DNA of 64,000 nucleotides from Streptomyces sp. NBC_01298 (GTDB lineage: Bacteria; Actinomycetota; Actinomycetes; Streptomycetales; Streptomycetaceae). A program made the position numbers and the translations under genes. The stretch covers positions 248,001 through 312,000 of the forward strand of contig NZ_CP108415.1 in assembly GCF_035978755.1 (NCBI RefSeq). Direction: 5' to 3'. The notes below the pieces were generated by a model that saw nothing but the letters and a program-made list of their open reading frames with translations, did no database searches and had not been told where the DNA came from. Positions within the stretch are counted from its first letter, which is position 1; every line of letters begins with the position of its first letter. This document shows, piece by piece, positions 18,499-27,159 of this stretch.

Positions 18499-18986
18499 CA
18501 GCGTCAAACGCGACGTCCCCGGCACCTCCTGAAGTCCGAACAGGAGCCGATCGCCAGAGGACTCGCCCACAGCCTTCGAACTGATGGGGCAGTCGAGCCT
18601 GCCCTGCCCCCCCGAACTCCGAGACCAATGCCTGCGGCCTGGACTCGGCATCGGAGAGACGCGACCACAGATCGCCGTGGCCTCGCGTCGCAGCGAACCC
18701 GCCAGAAGCCTCCACAGCGGAGGAGACGCCGAGTTGCGTCCCTAGAACCCGGCACTTCTACCTTCCACTCCGTCGGCCCGTCCACCACACCGGCGCCGCG
18801 GAGCTTTCAACACGTCGCCTCATGCCCCTGACCTTGAACTCCGCGGGACGGACCGGGACGACAGGCCACCGCAGCGCCACCGCGCCAGCCTGATCCCCCC
18901 TTCTGCGCGCCGACAGCCGGTCCTACGACGACCATCCGCTGCCGCGCACCCCTCCGCAGCCCGTCAGAACTCCACGAGGTCCTCCC
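18499..18986. other. intergenic, nothing identified
   Basis: About 490 nt with no ORF that combines an RBS and plausible composition. It presumably contains the promoter of the PAPS-reductase-like gene, but no TTGC-N19 promoter is present here. Confidence 0.4.
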
Positions 18987-20144
18987 ATGAACGCGACGAA
19001 TGTTCTGCGCACCGTCGACATGATCCGACGCGCCACCGCAAGCGTGAGCGGCCATCGAGCCGCCTGGCGTGAGCTCCATGAAGCCCGCGCCGCCCAGACG
19101 CTCTTCTCCTACGACGCCGGCGAGGTATGCGAAGCCGCCCAGAGCTCCACCCTTCGATCCGAACGACGGCTTCAGCTCGCTGCCAGTAAGCTCCACCCCT
19201 GGCGTCCGCTGCTGAACCGGTACCCGACCGAACACCACCGCCGGAACGCCACCAGGAATCTGCTTGAGCACTTGGCCGACGATGACGTCGCCTTGATCAA
19301 GGCCGCCGATATTGTAGTAATACAAACATCGGCGGGTAAGGACTCCGTGGTCGCGCTGCACCGTGTAGTCGCGGCCGCCCGCAAGGCCGGCTGCATGCAC
19401 AAGCTGCGGGTGATGCACTGCGATCTTGGACAGGCCGAGTGGCCCGGAGTCCGGCAACTCGCACGCCGCCAAGCAGAGCGATACGGAATCCCCTTCATCC
19501 TCGTGGAGAGCGAAGGCGGCTTCCTGGGCATGGTGGAAGACCGAGGCCTCTGGCCGGACTCCGCGCGACGCCTGTGCACGGCCTACCTGAAGCGGGACCC
19601 CACGGGCCCCGTCATCACCAAACTCGTCGAAGGCCTGGGCCTGGACCGCCAGGCGATCGTGCTGAACGTCATGGGCGTCCGCGGCGCGGAATCCCGCTCA
19701 CGGGCCCGCAAGAGCCGGCTGACCCTCGATGACCGGACTTCGAGCTCCAACCGCCTGGTCCTGACCTGGAACATCATCCACGAGCTCTCCGAATCTCAGG
19801 TCTGGCGGGAAATCGCGGACCACGTGCTCGAATACCACCCGATCTACGACACCGGGCTACAGAGGCTGTCATGCGTGTACTGCGTGCTGGCCGGCCCGGA
19901 CTGGCTCGTCCTGGCAACACGGATCTGCTTCGCCCTCGGGCTGCCCCACCCAGACCTGTACACCGCGCTTGAGCGACAGATCAACCACAGCTTCAAGCAG
20001 AACCTCACCCTCGGCGGAGTCGTTGCCGCAGCCCGGATGCTCGACGCACTCGACGGCCCCCTCACCTGGAGCCGCGGAGATGCCCTTCGCAGGCACCTGG
20101 GTCCTTCCGCCGCCGACGCTTACCTTGCCAAACTCGCTGTCTGA
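18987..20144 (+). CDS. PAPS-reductase / adenine-nucleotide alpha-hydrolase family protein
   Basis: A 385-aa protein. The PP-loop motif TSAGKDSVV is at about residues 113-121, after the strand AADIVVIQ, followed by LRVMHCDLGQAEWPGV as in PAPS reductases, sulfurtransferases and DndC. A Cys pair SCVYCVLAG lies near residue 295. The family activates a substrate by adenylation or reduces PAPS. Plasmid and phage members have been linked to DNA or tRNA modification, but no dnd partner genes are nearby. GAGGTCCTCCC precedes the ATG. The gene at 20186 probably follows in the same transcript. Confidence 0.75.
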   Translation: MNATNVLRTVDMIRRATASVSGHRAAWRELHEARAAQTLFSYDAGEVCEAAQSSTLRSERRLQLAASKLHPWRPLLNRYPTEHHRRNATRNLLEHLADDDVALIKAADIVVIQTSAGKDSVVALHRVVAAARKAGCMHKLRVMHCDLGQAEWPGVRQLARRQAERYGIPFILVESEGGFLGMVEDRGLWPDSARRLCTAYLKRDPTGPVITKLVEGLGLDRQAIVLNVMGVRGAESRSRARKSRLTLDDRTSSSNRLVLTWNIIHELSESQVWREIADHVLEYHPIYDTGLQRLSCVYCVLAGPDWLVLATRICFALGLPHPDLYTALERQINHSFKQNLTLGGVVAAARMLDALDGPLTWSRGDALRRHLGPSAADAYLAKLAV

Positions 20145-20185
20145 CCGCGTCCCACCAAGCACCAGCCATCCGAAATGAGGAACCC

Positions 20186-20380
20186 ATGTCCAACAGCCAG
20201 ACCACCACCGAATCGTGCCAGCCCGGACACGCACTCGTCCTCCAGCCCGCCGGCCACGGCCTGTGCAAACTCGCCTGCGCCTGCGGGGGACTGCTCGAGC
20301 CCACGCCCGACACAGAAGAAGCCCACCGAGAGCGGCACCACCGCCACCTCAACGAGGTCCAGGCCGACAGCACTACCTGA
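20186..20380 (+). CDS. small Cys/His-containing protein
   Basis: A 64-aa protein with GHGLCKLACACGG and a His-rich C-terminal stretch (EAHRERHHRHLNEV), so a metal-binding site is possible. ATG has GAGGAA upstream. It is 41 nt after the PAPS-reductase-like gene and has no TTGC-type promoter of its own, which suggests co-transcription. Confidence 0.55.
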   Translation: MSNSQTTTESCQPGHALVLQPAGHGLCKLACACGGLLEPTPDTEEAHRERHHRHLNEVQADSTT

Positions 20381-20407
20381 CCCCGGCCGAGGCGCCCCAC
20401 ACACAAC

Positions 20408-20460
20408 CGGCCCCCGGTGGTGTTCATCCCGACGAAGGGGATGCACACCACCGGGGGCCG
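20408..20460 (+). terminator. long perfect hairpin
   Basis: Stem CGGCCCCCGGTGGTG / CACCACCGGGGGCCG continued by CATCCC/GGGATG around loop GACGAA. It is one of the strongest hairpins in the window and marks the boundary before the cassette array. Confidence 0.85.
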
Positions 20461-20485
20461 CTGCCGTTTCCGGTGCGCCCCGCCC

Positions 20486-20516
20486 TTGACCTCCTAAGTA
20501 GACCGCTCCCTACGGT
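20486..20516 (+). promoter_or_regulatory. array promoter 1
   Basis: TTGACC, 19-nt spacer, TACGGT; spacer begins TCCTAAGT. Closest of the set to a vegetative consensus. 88 nt upstream of the 20604 gene. Confidence 0.7.
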
Positions 20517-20603
20517 CCGGCGCCGGACGCACACCCGTGCGCCTCCCGCCCGTGCACGTCCACCCACCACGTCAGGACGCGCACCCCACCAAGGAGCAGA
20601 GCC

Positions 20604-20978
20604 ATGGCGCCTTACGCCACCACCTCACCCTCCCCGCACCTGCACCCCAACGAAGTCGCCGAGTTCGAACGCATCTGGCGAGGCGAGGCCGGCGGCATGA
20701 GCGAGGCCGCCATACGCAAACAGCACGCCCGCCACATGAAGGTCCTCAGGGACCTGCGGTCTGACGCCATCAGGCCGACCGCGGTCATCCCCACCAGGCT
20801 CCACACCAAGGCCCAGCAGGCGCAGATAGCCGTCGACTCGGTCGCTGCCCTGATTCGACAGGACGAGGAGGCCCTCGCCACCCGCGGGCGGAGCGTGCTG
20901 GAGAACCGTGGGCTCGTCCGCCGCCGCACCCGCGCCGCGCGCGGACCCATCACGGACGGCGCGCCGGCCCGCGCGTAG
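20604..20978 (+). CDS. hypothetical protein, first gene of array
   Basis: A 124-aa helical protein with a basic C-terminus (RGLVRRRTRAARG). The N-terminal part NEVAEFERIWRGEAGGMSEA, then AIRKQHARHMKVLRDL, is amphipathic and could bind nucleic acid. No family recognised. AAGGAG precedes the ATG. First gene with the TTG-N19 promoter layout. Confidence 0.6.
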   Translation: MAPYATTSPSPHLHPNEVAEFERIWRGEAGGMSEAAIRKQHARHMKVLRDLRSDAIRPTAVIPTRLHTKAQQAQIAVDSVAALIRQDEEALATRGRSVLENRGLVRRRTRAARGPITDGAPARA

Positions 20979-21112
20979 CCCGGAGGGAGGAGCCCACCAG
21001 CTCCCCGAAGCGGGTCCACATTCCTTCAGGGAGGTGGACCCGGATCCGCCCGGCGCCGCAGACAGCGCCCGAGGTACGCGGCGCCGGAGCGAAGCCAGGA
21101 GCTCCGGCGTCG

Positions 21113-21215
21113 CCTCCCAGGACTTGGCCAGCCACCCCGATTTCGTCCCGCTCCGCGGGAAATCCAGACCCTCCAGAAGACTGGGCGACGGAAGTGCCAG
21201 AGGTGTGCTGCACAC
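21113..21215 (-). repeat. inverted copy B of the relaxase-upstream element
   Basis: On the minus strand this block repeats the element at 57206-57310: a 24-nt block with 23 identities (GCAGCACACCTCTGGCACTT core), exactly 24 nt, the identical 13-mer CTGGATTTCCCGC, 27-28 nt, then CCAAG..CC.TGGGAGG. Conserved block order and spacing make chance unlikely. The rest of the 20979-21499 gap holds no supportable gene. Confidence 0.8.
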
Positions 21216-21417
21216 CGCAGGCCGAAACAAGGGGACCCCCCTTCACACCACCACAAGGCGCGGGGAGAACCGGTAGCGCAAGGTGCGTGGCACGCCACGC
21301 CTTCCGGACCGTCTCCAGATCCGGCCTCCGCCCCCGCACCCGAACGGGAGGCGGGGCCCGTGCGGTCGGCGTGCCAGACACGCTCATCTCCGCCCGGGGC
21401 GATCACAGGTCCGCCAG

Positions 21418-21448
21418 TTGCGGAGCTAGGCATCCCGCCGACCAGCAT
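21418..21448 (+). promoter_or_regulatory. array promoter 2
   Basis: TTGCGG, 19-nt spacer starting AGCTAGGC, CAGCAT; 52 nt before the 21500 start. Confidence 0.7.
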
Positions 21449-21499
21449 CACCGCACCCCGGGAACGCCCAGAGTCCCGAACTAACGAAGCGGATACCTC

Positions 21500-21901
21500 A
21501 TGACCACTGACGAAGCCATCACCCTGTGCGCCCTCTGGGCCCTGTTCCTGCACCTCCTTCCGCTCGGGGCCCTCGTCCTGGAGACGGCCTTCAGCCCCAG
21601 CCCGGACTTCAAGGCTGTGCTCCGCGGGTCTGCTCCTGGCCAACTGCGCCCTCGCAGCACGTTCACCGCAGTAACTCTGGCCGCCGCTGCGGTGCTTCTC
21701 CTCGCAGCGGCCGTGCTCAGCCTGGTGGGCGGAGGCAGCATCCTCGGGACGGTCCTGTTCGCTGTGCTCACCGGGGTTGAGTCCGGGCTGGTCTACGCCT
21801 GGCACCGGCCCCACCGCTCCGGCCCCGAAGCCACCGATGCCGAGGCGGCTTCCGACACGGCGGAGGGTGACACAGACCCCAAGGACACTCCTCGCCGGTA
21901 G
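21500..21901 (+). CDS. small membrane protein
   Basis: A 133-aa protein with three likely transmembrane segments (about 5-28, 55-78, 82-100) and an acidic, disordered C-terminal tail (PEATDAEAASDTAEGDTDPK). No family recognised. Single-gene unit between promoter 2 and the hairpin at 21920. Confidence 0.6.
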   Translation: MTTDEAITLCALWALFLHLLPLGALVLETAFSPSPDFKAVLRGSAPGQLRPRSTFTAVTLAAAAVLLLAAAVLSLVGGGSILGTVLFAVLTGVESGLVYAWHRPHRSGPEATDAEAASDTAEGDTDPKDTPRR

Positions 21902-21919
21902 GGCTCGCACCACCCGACA

Positions 21920-21959
21920 GAGGCCCGCTCACCGAAGGCGCCTTCGGCGAGCGGGCCTC
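21920..21959 (+). terminator. terminator
   Basis: Perfect stem GAGGCCCGCTC / GAGCGGGCCTC with an inner GAAGGCGCCTTC palindrome, 18 nt after the stop. Confidence 0.85.
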
Positions 21960-22043
21960 TGTGCGCGGCCGCTCGAAGCCCCAGCGGCTCCATGCGGCCA
22001 GCGGCTCGCCTGCGCACCCCGGCCAAGGCTTCACGCCTCATGG

Positions 22044-22074
22044 TTGCGTGTCTAACGCTCCGGCCCCAGATCGT
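22044..22074 (+). promoter_or_regulatory. array promoter 3
   Basis: TTGCGT, 19-nt spacer starting GTCTAACG, GATCGT; 42 nt before the 22117 start. Confidence 0.65.
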
Positions 22075-22116
22075 CCAGTCGTCCGACCACTGCCGAAACA
22101 GAAGCGGAGCAGCAAC

Positions 22117-23040
22117 GTGAGTACCACCCCAGTCCCTCCACGGAGCACCGACAGTCTCAAGGACCGCGAGACCGCACCGACGTCCGCCCAGGCCGCCCCC
22201 TACGCGGTGGCGTGCCGCTTCGACGTCAGCGGCGACATCGCCCTCTTCCTTGAGACCAACCCGAACCTGCCGGGCATGGTGATCGCAGCCCTCCAGAACA
22301 CGCACAAGGGCTGGAACTATGCCATTCGCGCCCTCAGGGCACCGGCGAGTTCCCTCCCCCGCGGGCCGCGGGGACCTCTCAGCGCAGTCGACGCTGACAT
22401 CGAGGACCTGAACCTGCGCGCCGGACTCCGCAGCCTCCTCGACGACTACTCCACCCTGCTGGCGGGCCCCGTGCCCGAACATACCCTTCCGCCGCTCGAC
22501 GTCACTGGCCTCACAGCCACCATCGCCGCCGGTAGCCTCCGATGCCGAACGCTGACCCTCCACGATGCCGCGGGTCGCGAGGCCGGAAGCACCTTCGTGA
22601 ACCTGCCCCAAGACTGGACTGCCGAACGGTACGAAGGCCCCCTCGCCGATCTCCACCCCGAAGCGCTCAAGGCCGCCCAAAGAGCGCTGCGCACCACCCT
22701 CACCCGAATCCGGCGCGCGGAGGCCAACCACCGCGCCTACCGCGACGCCTTCGGATCGGCCCCCCTCACCCTGTCGTCGAGGCTGGACCTTCCCGACCTC
22801 ATCGCGGAGTGGAGCCAGAACGGGGACGACTGCGGACTCGAACTCTCTCTGCGCACCGCCGACCCCGCGCACTCGTGGCAGGTGCTGCGCCTCCTGGGGG
22901 AGTGGCTCGGCAACCTCGAAGAGCGCACCATCGCCGTCACCATGGACGACTGCACCCGGGAGGTGACCGCGACCCTGCGCGGAACCATGCCACTGCACCT
23001 CCTGGCATGGGACCGCGCCAGGGCGAGCACCAGCACCTGA
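22117..23040 (+). CDS. hypothetical protein
   Basis: A 307-aa protein of unrecognised family. GTG at 22117 (GCGGAGC upstream) is chosen because promoter 3 lies just before it and the longer frame from 21961 would overlap the terminator. It is a mixed alpha/beta protein without membrane segments or Cys pairs; YAVACRFDVSGDIALFLETN near the start and WSQNGDDCGLELSLRTAD near the end look like folded strands. Confidence 0.6.
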   Translation: MSTTPVPPRSTDSLKDRETAPTSAQAAPYAVACRFDVSGDIALFLETNPNLPGMVIAALQNTHKGWNYAIRALRAPASSLPRGPRGPLSAVDADIEDLNLRAGLRSLLDDYSTLLAGPVPEHTLPPLDVTGLTATIAAGSLRCRTLTLHDAAGREAGSTFVNLPQDWTAERYEGPLADLHPEALKAAQRALRTTLTRIRRAEANHRAYRDAFGSAPLTLSSRLDLPDLIAEWSQNGDDCGLELSLRTADPAHSWQVLRLLGEWLGNLEERTIAVTMDDCTREVTATLRGTMPLHLLAWDRARASTST

Positions 23041-23058
23041 CCAGCACCCGGACACCAT

Positions 23059-23090
23059 CGGCCCGCCACGTCGCACGACGCGGCGGGCCG
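23059..23090 (+). terminator. terminator
   Basis: CGGCCCGCC / GGCGGGCCG stem, 18 nt after the stop. Confidence 0.75.
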
Positions 23091-23141
23091 AGTCGCACTC
23101 CGGGCCCGACCACTCGAACACCACCTGGCAGCTGCCACGAG

Positions 23142-23172
23142 TTGCCGGGCTAACCCCGCGGCGGGCCACTGT
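23142..23172 (+). promoter_or_regulatory. array promoter 4
   Basis: TTGCCG, 19-nt spacer starting GGCTAACC, CACTGT; about 195 nt before the Gp88-like gene, so its leader is long. No other gene is seen in 23041-23367. Confidence 0.75.
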
Positions 23173-23367
23173 GATCACCGGCGAACAACAGCGCGCCGCG
23201 CACCGCGCCGCGTAGCTGCTCGCACCGTTGCGTAGCCCACTCCTCTCACGGGACCGGGCGCTGGCAAGGCACCGAGACTCCGTAGCCATCGGCCGGACCT
23301 TCTCACCGACTGCCTCCTCCATCGCACACCACCCCATCCGACCCCGGATCACCCGTGGAGTGCCACC

Positions 23368-24129
23368 ATGGCCACCGACTGGCTGCTCACCCAGAACTCC
23401 CGCATGAAGGCGCAGGGAATCTTCAACTGGACCCTGCCCGCATGGGCCGTCACCCTCAAGGACGAGGCCCCCGACGGCACCATCACCACCCGCAACATCA
23501 ACGTCTGCCCCCAGGCTGGCGTCTGCGCCAAGTTCTGCTACGCCCTCGACGGCGCCTACCGCTACCCCAACGTCCGCCAGCGCCACGAGAACAACCTCCG
23601 CCTGGTCCTCGACACCCCCCTGGTCTGGCAAGAGCGCATGGCCGCCGAACTGCGCCACCGCCGGTACTCAGGAGCCGCAATCCGCATCCACGACGCGGGC
23701 GATTTCTTCGAGGACTCCTACACCATGCAGTGGCTCGAACTGATACGCGGCGCCCCGCAGGGCCAGACCTTCTACGCCTACACCAAGGAGGTCTCTCGGT
23801 TTCAGCGCCTGGTCGAACCCAACTGCCCTGCCAACTTCAAGTTCGTGTACTCCCTGGGCGGCAAGGAGGATCACCTGATCATCAAGGAGCTTGACCGCCA
23901 CGCCGATGTCTTCCCCGACACGTCGTCGCTCGAAGCGGCGGGCTACTCCTCGCAAGAGGCCTCCGACCTCCTGGCCGTCTTCGGGCCCCCCCGAGTGGGC
24001 ATGGCGGCGAACCGCCCCCGAAAGGGGCTCAAGGACCACTCCTTCGGCGAGCTCCAAGAGATCGACGACATCAAGGCGGCCGCACGACGCGCCCGCGCCC
24101 GCGCCAAGGCCCGCCGCGACAGCAGCTGA
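23368..24129 (+). CDS. phage Gp88-like protein
   Basis: A 253-aa protein fitting the Gp88 family of phages and plasmids: N-terminal NSRMKAQGIFNWTLPAW, the three-Cys block NVCPQAGVCAKFCYALDGAY (about 46-65), RHENNLRLVL and IRIHDAGDFFEDSYTMQWLE. The Cys block suggests a metal or Fe-S site; the biochemical role of Gp88 is not established to my knowledge. The ATG follows a weak GGAGTGCCACC. It is a clear sign of exchange with phages. Confidence 0.7.
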   Translation: MATDWLLTQNSRMKAQGIFNWTLPAWAVTLKDEAPDGTITTRNINVCPQAGVCAKFCYALDGAYRYPNVRQRHENNLRLVLDTPLVWQERMAAELRHRRYSGAAIRIHDAGDFFEDSYTMQWLELIRGAPQGQTFYAYTKEVSRFQRLVEPNCPANFKFVYSLGGKEDHLIIKELDRHADVFPDTSSLEAAGYSSQEASDLLAVFGPPRVGMAANRPRKGLKDHSFGELQEIDDIKAAARRARARAKARRDSS

Positions 24130-24189
24130 CTCGGGGCCTGTCGCACCCGCCGGAGCGCACAGGTTCGGCAGCGGTCTCTCAGGCGGGTG

Positions 24190-24220
24190 TTGCGGACCTT
24201 GACCTGCGACTGGTCAAGGT
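24190..24220 (+). promoter_or_regulatory. array promoter 5
   Basis: TTGCGG, 19-nt spacer starting ACCTTGAC, CAAGGT; 65 nt before the 24285 start. Confidence 0.7.
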
Positions 24221-24284
24221 CCCTCCGTCGGCCGCCAAACCAGGCCGGTACGCGACCCATCGCCCACACCAGGAGGTTTCCGCC

Positions 24285-24653
24285 TTGACCACTGACGGCC
24301 CCCAGACTTCCGGGATCCCGCACGATCCAACGACTGCCACCGCGGCACCGGCCGAAGTCCCCATCCTGATCCGTCCTGGATCGGGCCTTGCGGGCCTGCC
24401 CGCCCTCGCCACCGTCTACCGAGCAGAGACACAGCTCGGAGCCGGAGAATCCTGGCAGCCCCACAACACGGAGAGCCAAGAGCACGTCCTGGACGGAATC
24501 GAGTTCCTCCTACGTCGCGGACTGGCCACCGCACACGCAGAAGGGACCATGCTCGTCGTCACCGTCCCCCTCTGCCAGACGGGCCTGGACCAGGACGAGC
24601 CCCAGCTCGATGCCGCTCCTCGCTCCCGCTACGTCCCCCTCGGTCAGCCCTGA
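24285..24653 (+). CDS. hypothetical protein
   Basis: A 122-aa protein of unrecognised family, with a disordered N-terminus and a compact middle (VLDGIEFLLRRGLATAHAEG, TMLVVTVPLC). TTG start with a full AGGAGG seven bases upstream. Single-gene cassette. Confidence 0.6.
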   Translation: MTTDGPQTSGIPHDPTTATAAPAEVPILIRPGSGLAGLPALATVYRAETQLGAGESWQPHNTESQEHVLDGIEFLLRRGLATAHAEGTMLVVTVPLCQTGLDQDEPQLDAAPRSRYVPLGQP

Positions 24654-24666
24654 CCGCGCGCACCCC

Positions 24667-24707
24667 AGCCCTGCCCCGCAGCCTCCCCGGCTTCGCGGGG
24701 CAGGGCT
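24667..24707 (+). terminator. terminator
   Basis: Perfect 13-bp stem AGCCCTGCCCCGC / GCGGGGCAGGGCT, 14 nt after the stop. Confidence 0.85.
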
Positions 24708-24740
24708 CGCTCGTCCGCCCCCCCAGCCGGCCGCCGGAGG

Positions 24741-24771
24741 TTGCCGCAGTAGCCCACCTGCTCGGCAAGGT
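24741..24771 (+). promoter_or_regulatory. array promoter 6
   Basis: TTGCCG, 19-nt spacer starting CAGTAGCC, CAAGGT; 64 nt before the 24835 start. Confidence 0.7.
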
Positions 24772-24834
24772 CCCCGCAGCAAGCAGCCAGGCACCTGCCA
24801 GCAGCTGCTCCAACCCATCCGGGGGACAACCGCC

Positions 24835-25074
24835 ATGAACCGCACCCACACCGAGACTTCCTCAGATGCCCGCGTCCGCATCCGCACCGACATGACCCAC
24901 GCGCTCACCCTGGCCCCCGAGGCGTGCGGCGCCTTCCTCGCCGACTACATGGACACCATCCATGAACTCGCCAACGCCTACGCGGATCCCAAGGCCGCAT
25001 ACCTCGCGCTGAGCAACTACGCGGACGACACCTACGAGCGGCTCATCGAGGACGAGGAAGCACTTACCGGATGA
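24835..25074 (+). CDS. hypothetical protein, small helical
   Basis: A 79-aa, mostly helical acidic protein (APEACGAFLADYMDTIHELA, then NYADDTYERLIEDEEALTG). No family recognised. Start chosen at the first ATG after promoter 6, with GGGGGA upstream. Confidence 0.6.
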   Translation: MNRTHTETSSDARVRIRTDMTHALTLAPEACGAFLADYMDTIHELANAYADPKAAYLALSNYADDTYERLIEDEEALTG

Positions 25075-25301
25075 CGAGGCCCCCGGACAGGCCCACGGTC
25101 CGACAGTGACGGGCGGCCCGCCGCGGCTCCCCGCGACCGGGAGGGGAGCACCCATCCGCTCGCACCTGCGAGGCCTACGACCGGCGGCCAGCCCACCGGC
25201 GCCAAAGGGAGCCCACCGGCCAGGTACCTCCTTCCGTCCGCGGCACGGCCACGCAGCACCTCGCCGCGTACTTCGCTCCCCCACACACCAGATACCCCAG
25301 A

Positions 25302-25331
25302 GCCCGCCCCGCCGACCTCGGCCGGGCGGGC
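25302..25331 (+). terminator. hairpin
   Basis: GCCCGCCC / GGGCGGGC stem with further pairing inside. It sits in the 425-nt gap 25075-25499, which otherwise holds only promoter 7. Confidence 0.55.
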
Positions 25332-25383
25332 CTTCCGCATGTCCGGCCAACTTCTGCCCAACCACGCCGAGCGTCCCGCGAGG

Positions 25384-25414
25384 TTGCAGGACTAACCCTG
25401 CCCCAGGCCACCGT
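25384..25414 (+). promoter_or_regulatory. array promoter 7
   Basis: TTGCAG, 19-nt spacer starting GACTAACC, CACCGT; 86 nt before the 25500 start. Confidence 0.7.
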
Positions 25415-25499
25415 CCATCCCGCCAGGCACTCCGGCAGCACCTTCCCGAACCGGAGACACCCGCAGGCATTCACGGACCACCTACCGAAGGACAAGACG

Positions 25500-26282
25500 G
25501 TGCCCAACACCCTCAACTACGACCCGACCATCCCCGAAGGCAAGGCCATCGCTGACCTGTTCGACGACGTCAAGGCGATCGAGGACGCCGACGGCAGCTG
25601 GGACGGCGCCGACGTTGTGGACCTGCTCACCGGTTGGTTCACCAGGCTCGGCATCAATGTCAAGGGCCCCTCCCACCAGGCCGGACCGATCAAGCCCACC
25701 GCGATCTCCCCCGACGCCACCGCCGGAGAAATCACCCAGCTCCTCCTTGCCGCGCCCGGCTTCACGGCCAGCGGCTACCCCACCGGGAACCCGGGCTTCT
25801 TCTACGCCCAGGACGACAGCGACGAGCACGCCGAGTTCACGCTCCTCACCTTCCCGACCGCCACGCCCGCTCTCAAGCGCGCGGCCATCGCCGAGCTGCG
25901 CCGCCACGGATTCGCGGCCAAGGAACTGGAGCCCACCGTAAGTGGCGGCGGGACGATCCGCGTCCAGAGCTACGTGCTCTTCCCCCTGCCCGAGGGCGCC
26001 GGTCCCGTCGACCGTGCCGTCAGTGTTCTGTACGAAGCGGGCTTCACCCACGCCGCCTCGCGACCGCAGGCGGTAGTACCCGGCTACACGACCCCCAGCC
26101 CCGTGTCCTGGCGCCCCGGCTGGCTTCAGATCGATGTGATCAGCAAGCGGGGGCTCGGCCGGGAGTCCCGCGAGGAGGCAGCCCGCGCGGCTGCCGACAC
26201 CTTCACGCACCGCGGCTGGGAGGTGGAGATGCGCGGTACCGAGTCGTTCCACGTCTTGGACCCCAGCCACGCCCCGACGTAA
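25500..26282 (+). CDS. hypothetical protein
   Basis: A 260-aa protein of unrecognised family. Two similar alpha/beta halves may be present: LKRAAIAELRRHGFAAKELE and later ESREEAARAAADTFTHRGWE each precede a beta strand. GTG start after GAAGGACAAGAC. Single-gene cassette ending in the 26358 hairpin. Confidence 0.6.
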   Translation: MPNTLNYDPTIPEGKAIADLFDDVKAIEDADGSWDGADVVDLLTGWFTRLGINVKGPSHQAGPIKPTAISPDATAGEITQLLLAAPGFTASGYPTGNPGFFYAQDDSDEHAEFTLLTFPTATPALKRAAIAELRRHGFAAKELEPTVSGGGTIRVQSYVLFPLPEGAGPVDRAVSVLYEAGFTHAASRPQAVVPGYTTPSPVSWRPGWLQIDVISKRGLGRESREEAARAAADTFTHRGWEVEMRGTESFHVLDPSHAPT

Positions 26283-26357
26283 CCAGCCCGACCAGCTGAC
26301 AACGACTCGACCGAGGCGCGCCGGACCGCTGGCCCCAGTCCGCTGATCCACATACGA

Positions 26358-26384
26358 GAGGCCCCGCACACGGTGCGGGGCCTC
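26358..26384 (+). terminator. terminator
   Basis: Perfect 12-bp stem GAGGCCCCGCAC / GTGCGGGGCCTC with a 3-nt loop. Confidence 0.85.
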
Positions 26385-26439
26385 TCCGAGGTTTCACCAC
26401 TTGGCCCGGCTGGTCCCTCCAGTCCCTATGGCAAGCCGC

Positions 26440-26470
26440 TTGCCGGCCTAACCGACAGGAGGCCGACAGT
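26440..26470 (+). promoter_or_regulatory. array promoter 8
   Basis: TTGCCG, 19-nt spacer starting GCCTAACC, GACAGT; 52 nt before the 26523 start. Confidence 0.7.
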
Positions 26471-26522
26471 CACCCTCCACGCCCCAGGGGCAACGAAGCC
26501 CCTCGCACGGAGAGGCCCGATC

Positions 26523-26987
26523 GTGACCTACACACCGGAAACCCCTCAGCACGCAGCCGAAATGGCCTGGCACGCCGCCCGCGATGCCTACCGCACCCTG
26601 ACCGCCTGCCTCCTGATCCAGATCCAGCCGCTCCTCCGACGAGAGCTCCACAACGAGGAAGCCCCCTGGTCTCACCTGGTCGCCGACCTGCCTGACGGCG
26701 GCCGCGTGACCATCCAGCTCAGCGACGGATCCACCGCCCAGGTCCACTTCACCGGCCTCCACCAGGGAGCCGTCGAGGCATTCACCACCAGGGGACAGAT
26801 CCACTTCGGAGACGTCTTCGACTCCCCCTTGGCGGAGACCACGCCCAGCACGCACACGCGCCATCTCTACCGGGCCACCCAGCGCATCAGAGTGCAGCCC
26901 GACGGCAGCATCACGGGGGACTTCACCCTCCCCATCCCCTACCTGATGCACGCGGTCGAGGGCCTCACGGAGCTGAGCTGCCGCTGA
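26523..26987 (+). CDS. hypothetical protein
   Basis: A 154-aa protein of unrecognised family: an N-terminal helical part (HAAEMAWHAARDAYRTLTAC) and a beta-rich part (GGRVTIQLSDGSTAQVHFTG). The GTG at 26523 has GGAGAGG upstream and lies after promoter 8; the longer frame from 26373 would include the promoter. Confidence 0.6.
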   Translation: MTYTPETPQHAAEMAWHAARDAYRTLTACLLIQIQPLLRRELHNEEAPWSHLVADLPDGGRVTIQLSDGSTAQVHFTGLHQGAVEAFTTRGQIHFGDVFDSPLAETTPSTHTRHLYRATQRIRVQPDGSITGDFTLPIPYLMHAVEGLTELSCR

Positions 26988-27024
26988 CCCGCCGAGAGCT
27001 GAACCCCTCGCGTCGCCGTCGTCC

Positions 27025-27055
27025 CTGCCCCGTGCCCCTCCAGGGCGCGGGGCAG
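27025..27055 (+). terminator. terminator
   Basis: CTGCCCCGTGCCC / GGGCGCGGGGCAG stem with one mismatch, 37 nt after the stop. Confidence 0.8.
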
Positions 27056-27086
27056 CTTCTGTTCTCCAGTCGCCCGCTGACAGCGG

Positions 27087-27117
27087 TTGCGGAGCTTGGT
27101 CCGCGCTGCGCCACCGT
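27087..27117 (+). promoter_or_regulatory. array promoter 9
   Basis: TTGCGG, 19-nt spacer starting AGCTTGGT, CACCGT; 43 nt before the 27160 start. Confidence 0.7.
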
Positions 27118-27159
27118 CCTCCCGTCACCCCACTCCGCAACGAGCGAAGGAGAGTTCGC

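Noticed and set aside
21194..21484. ORF on plus strand at 21194-21484
   Set aside because: It overlaps the inverted repeat element and promoter 2, and has no RBS.
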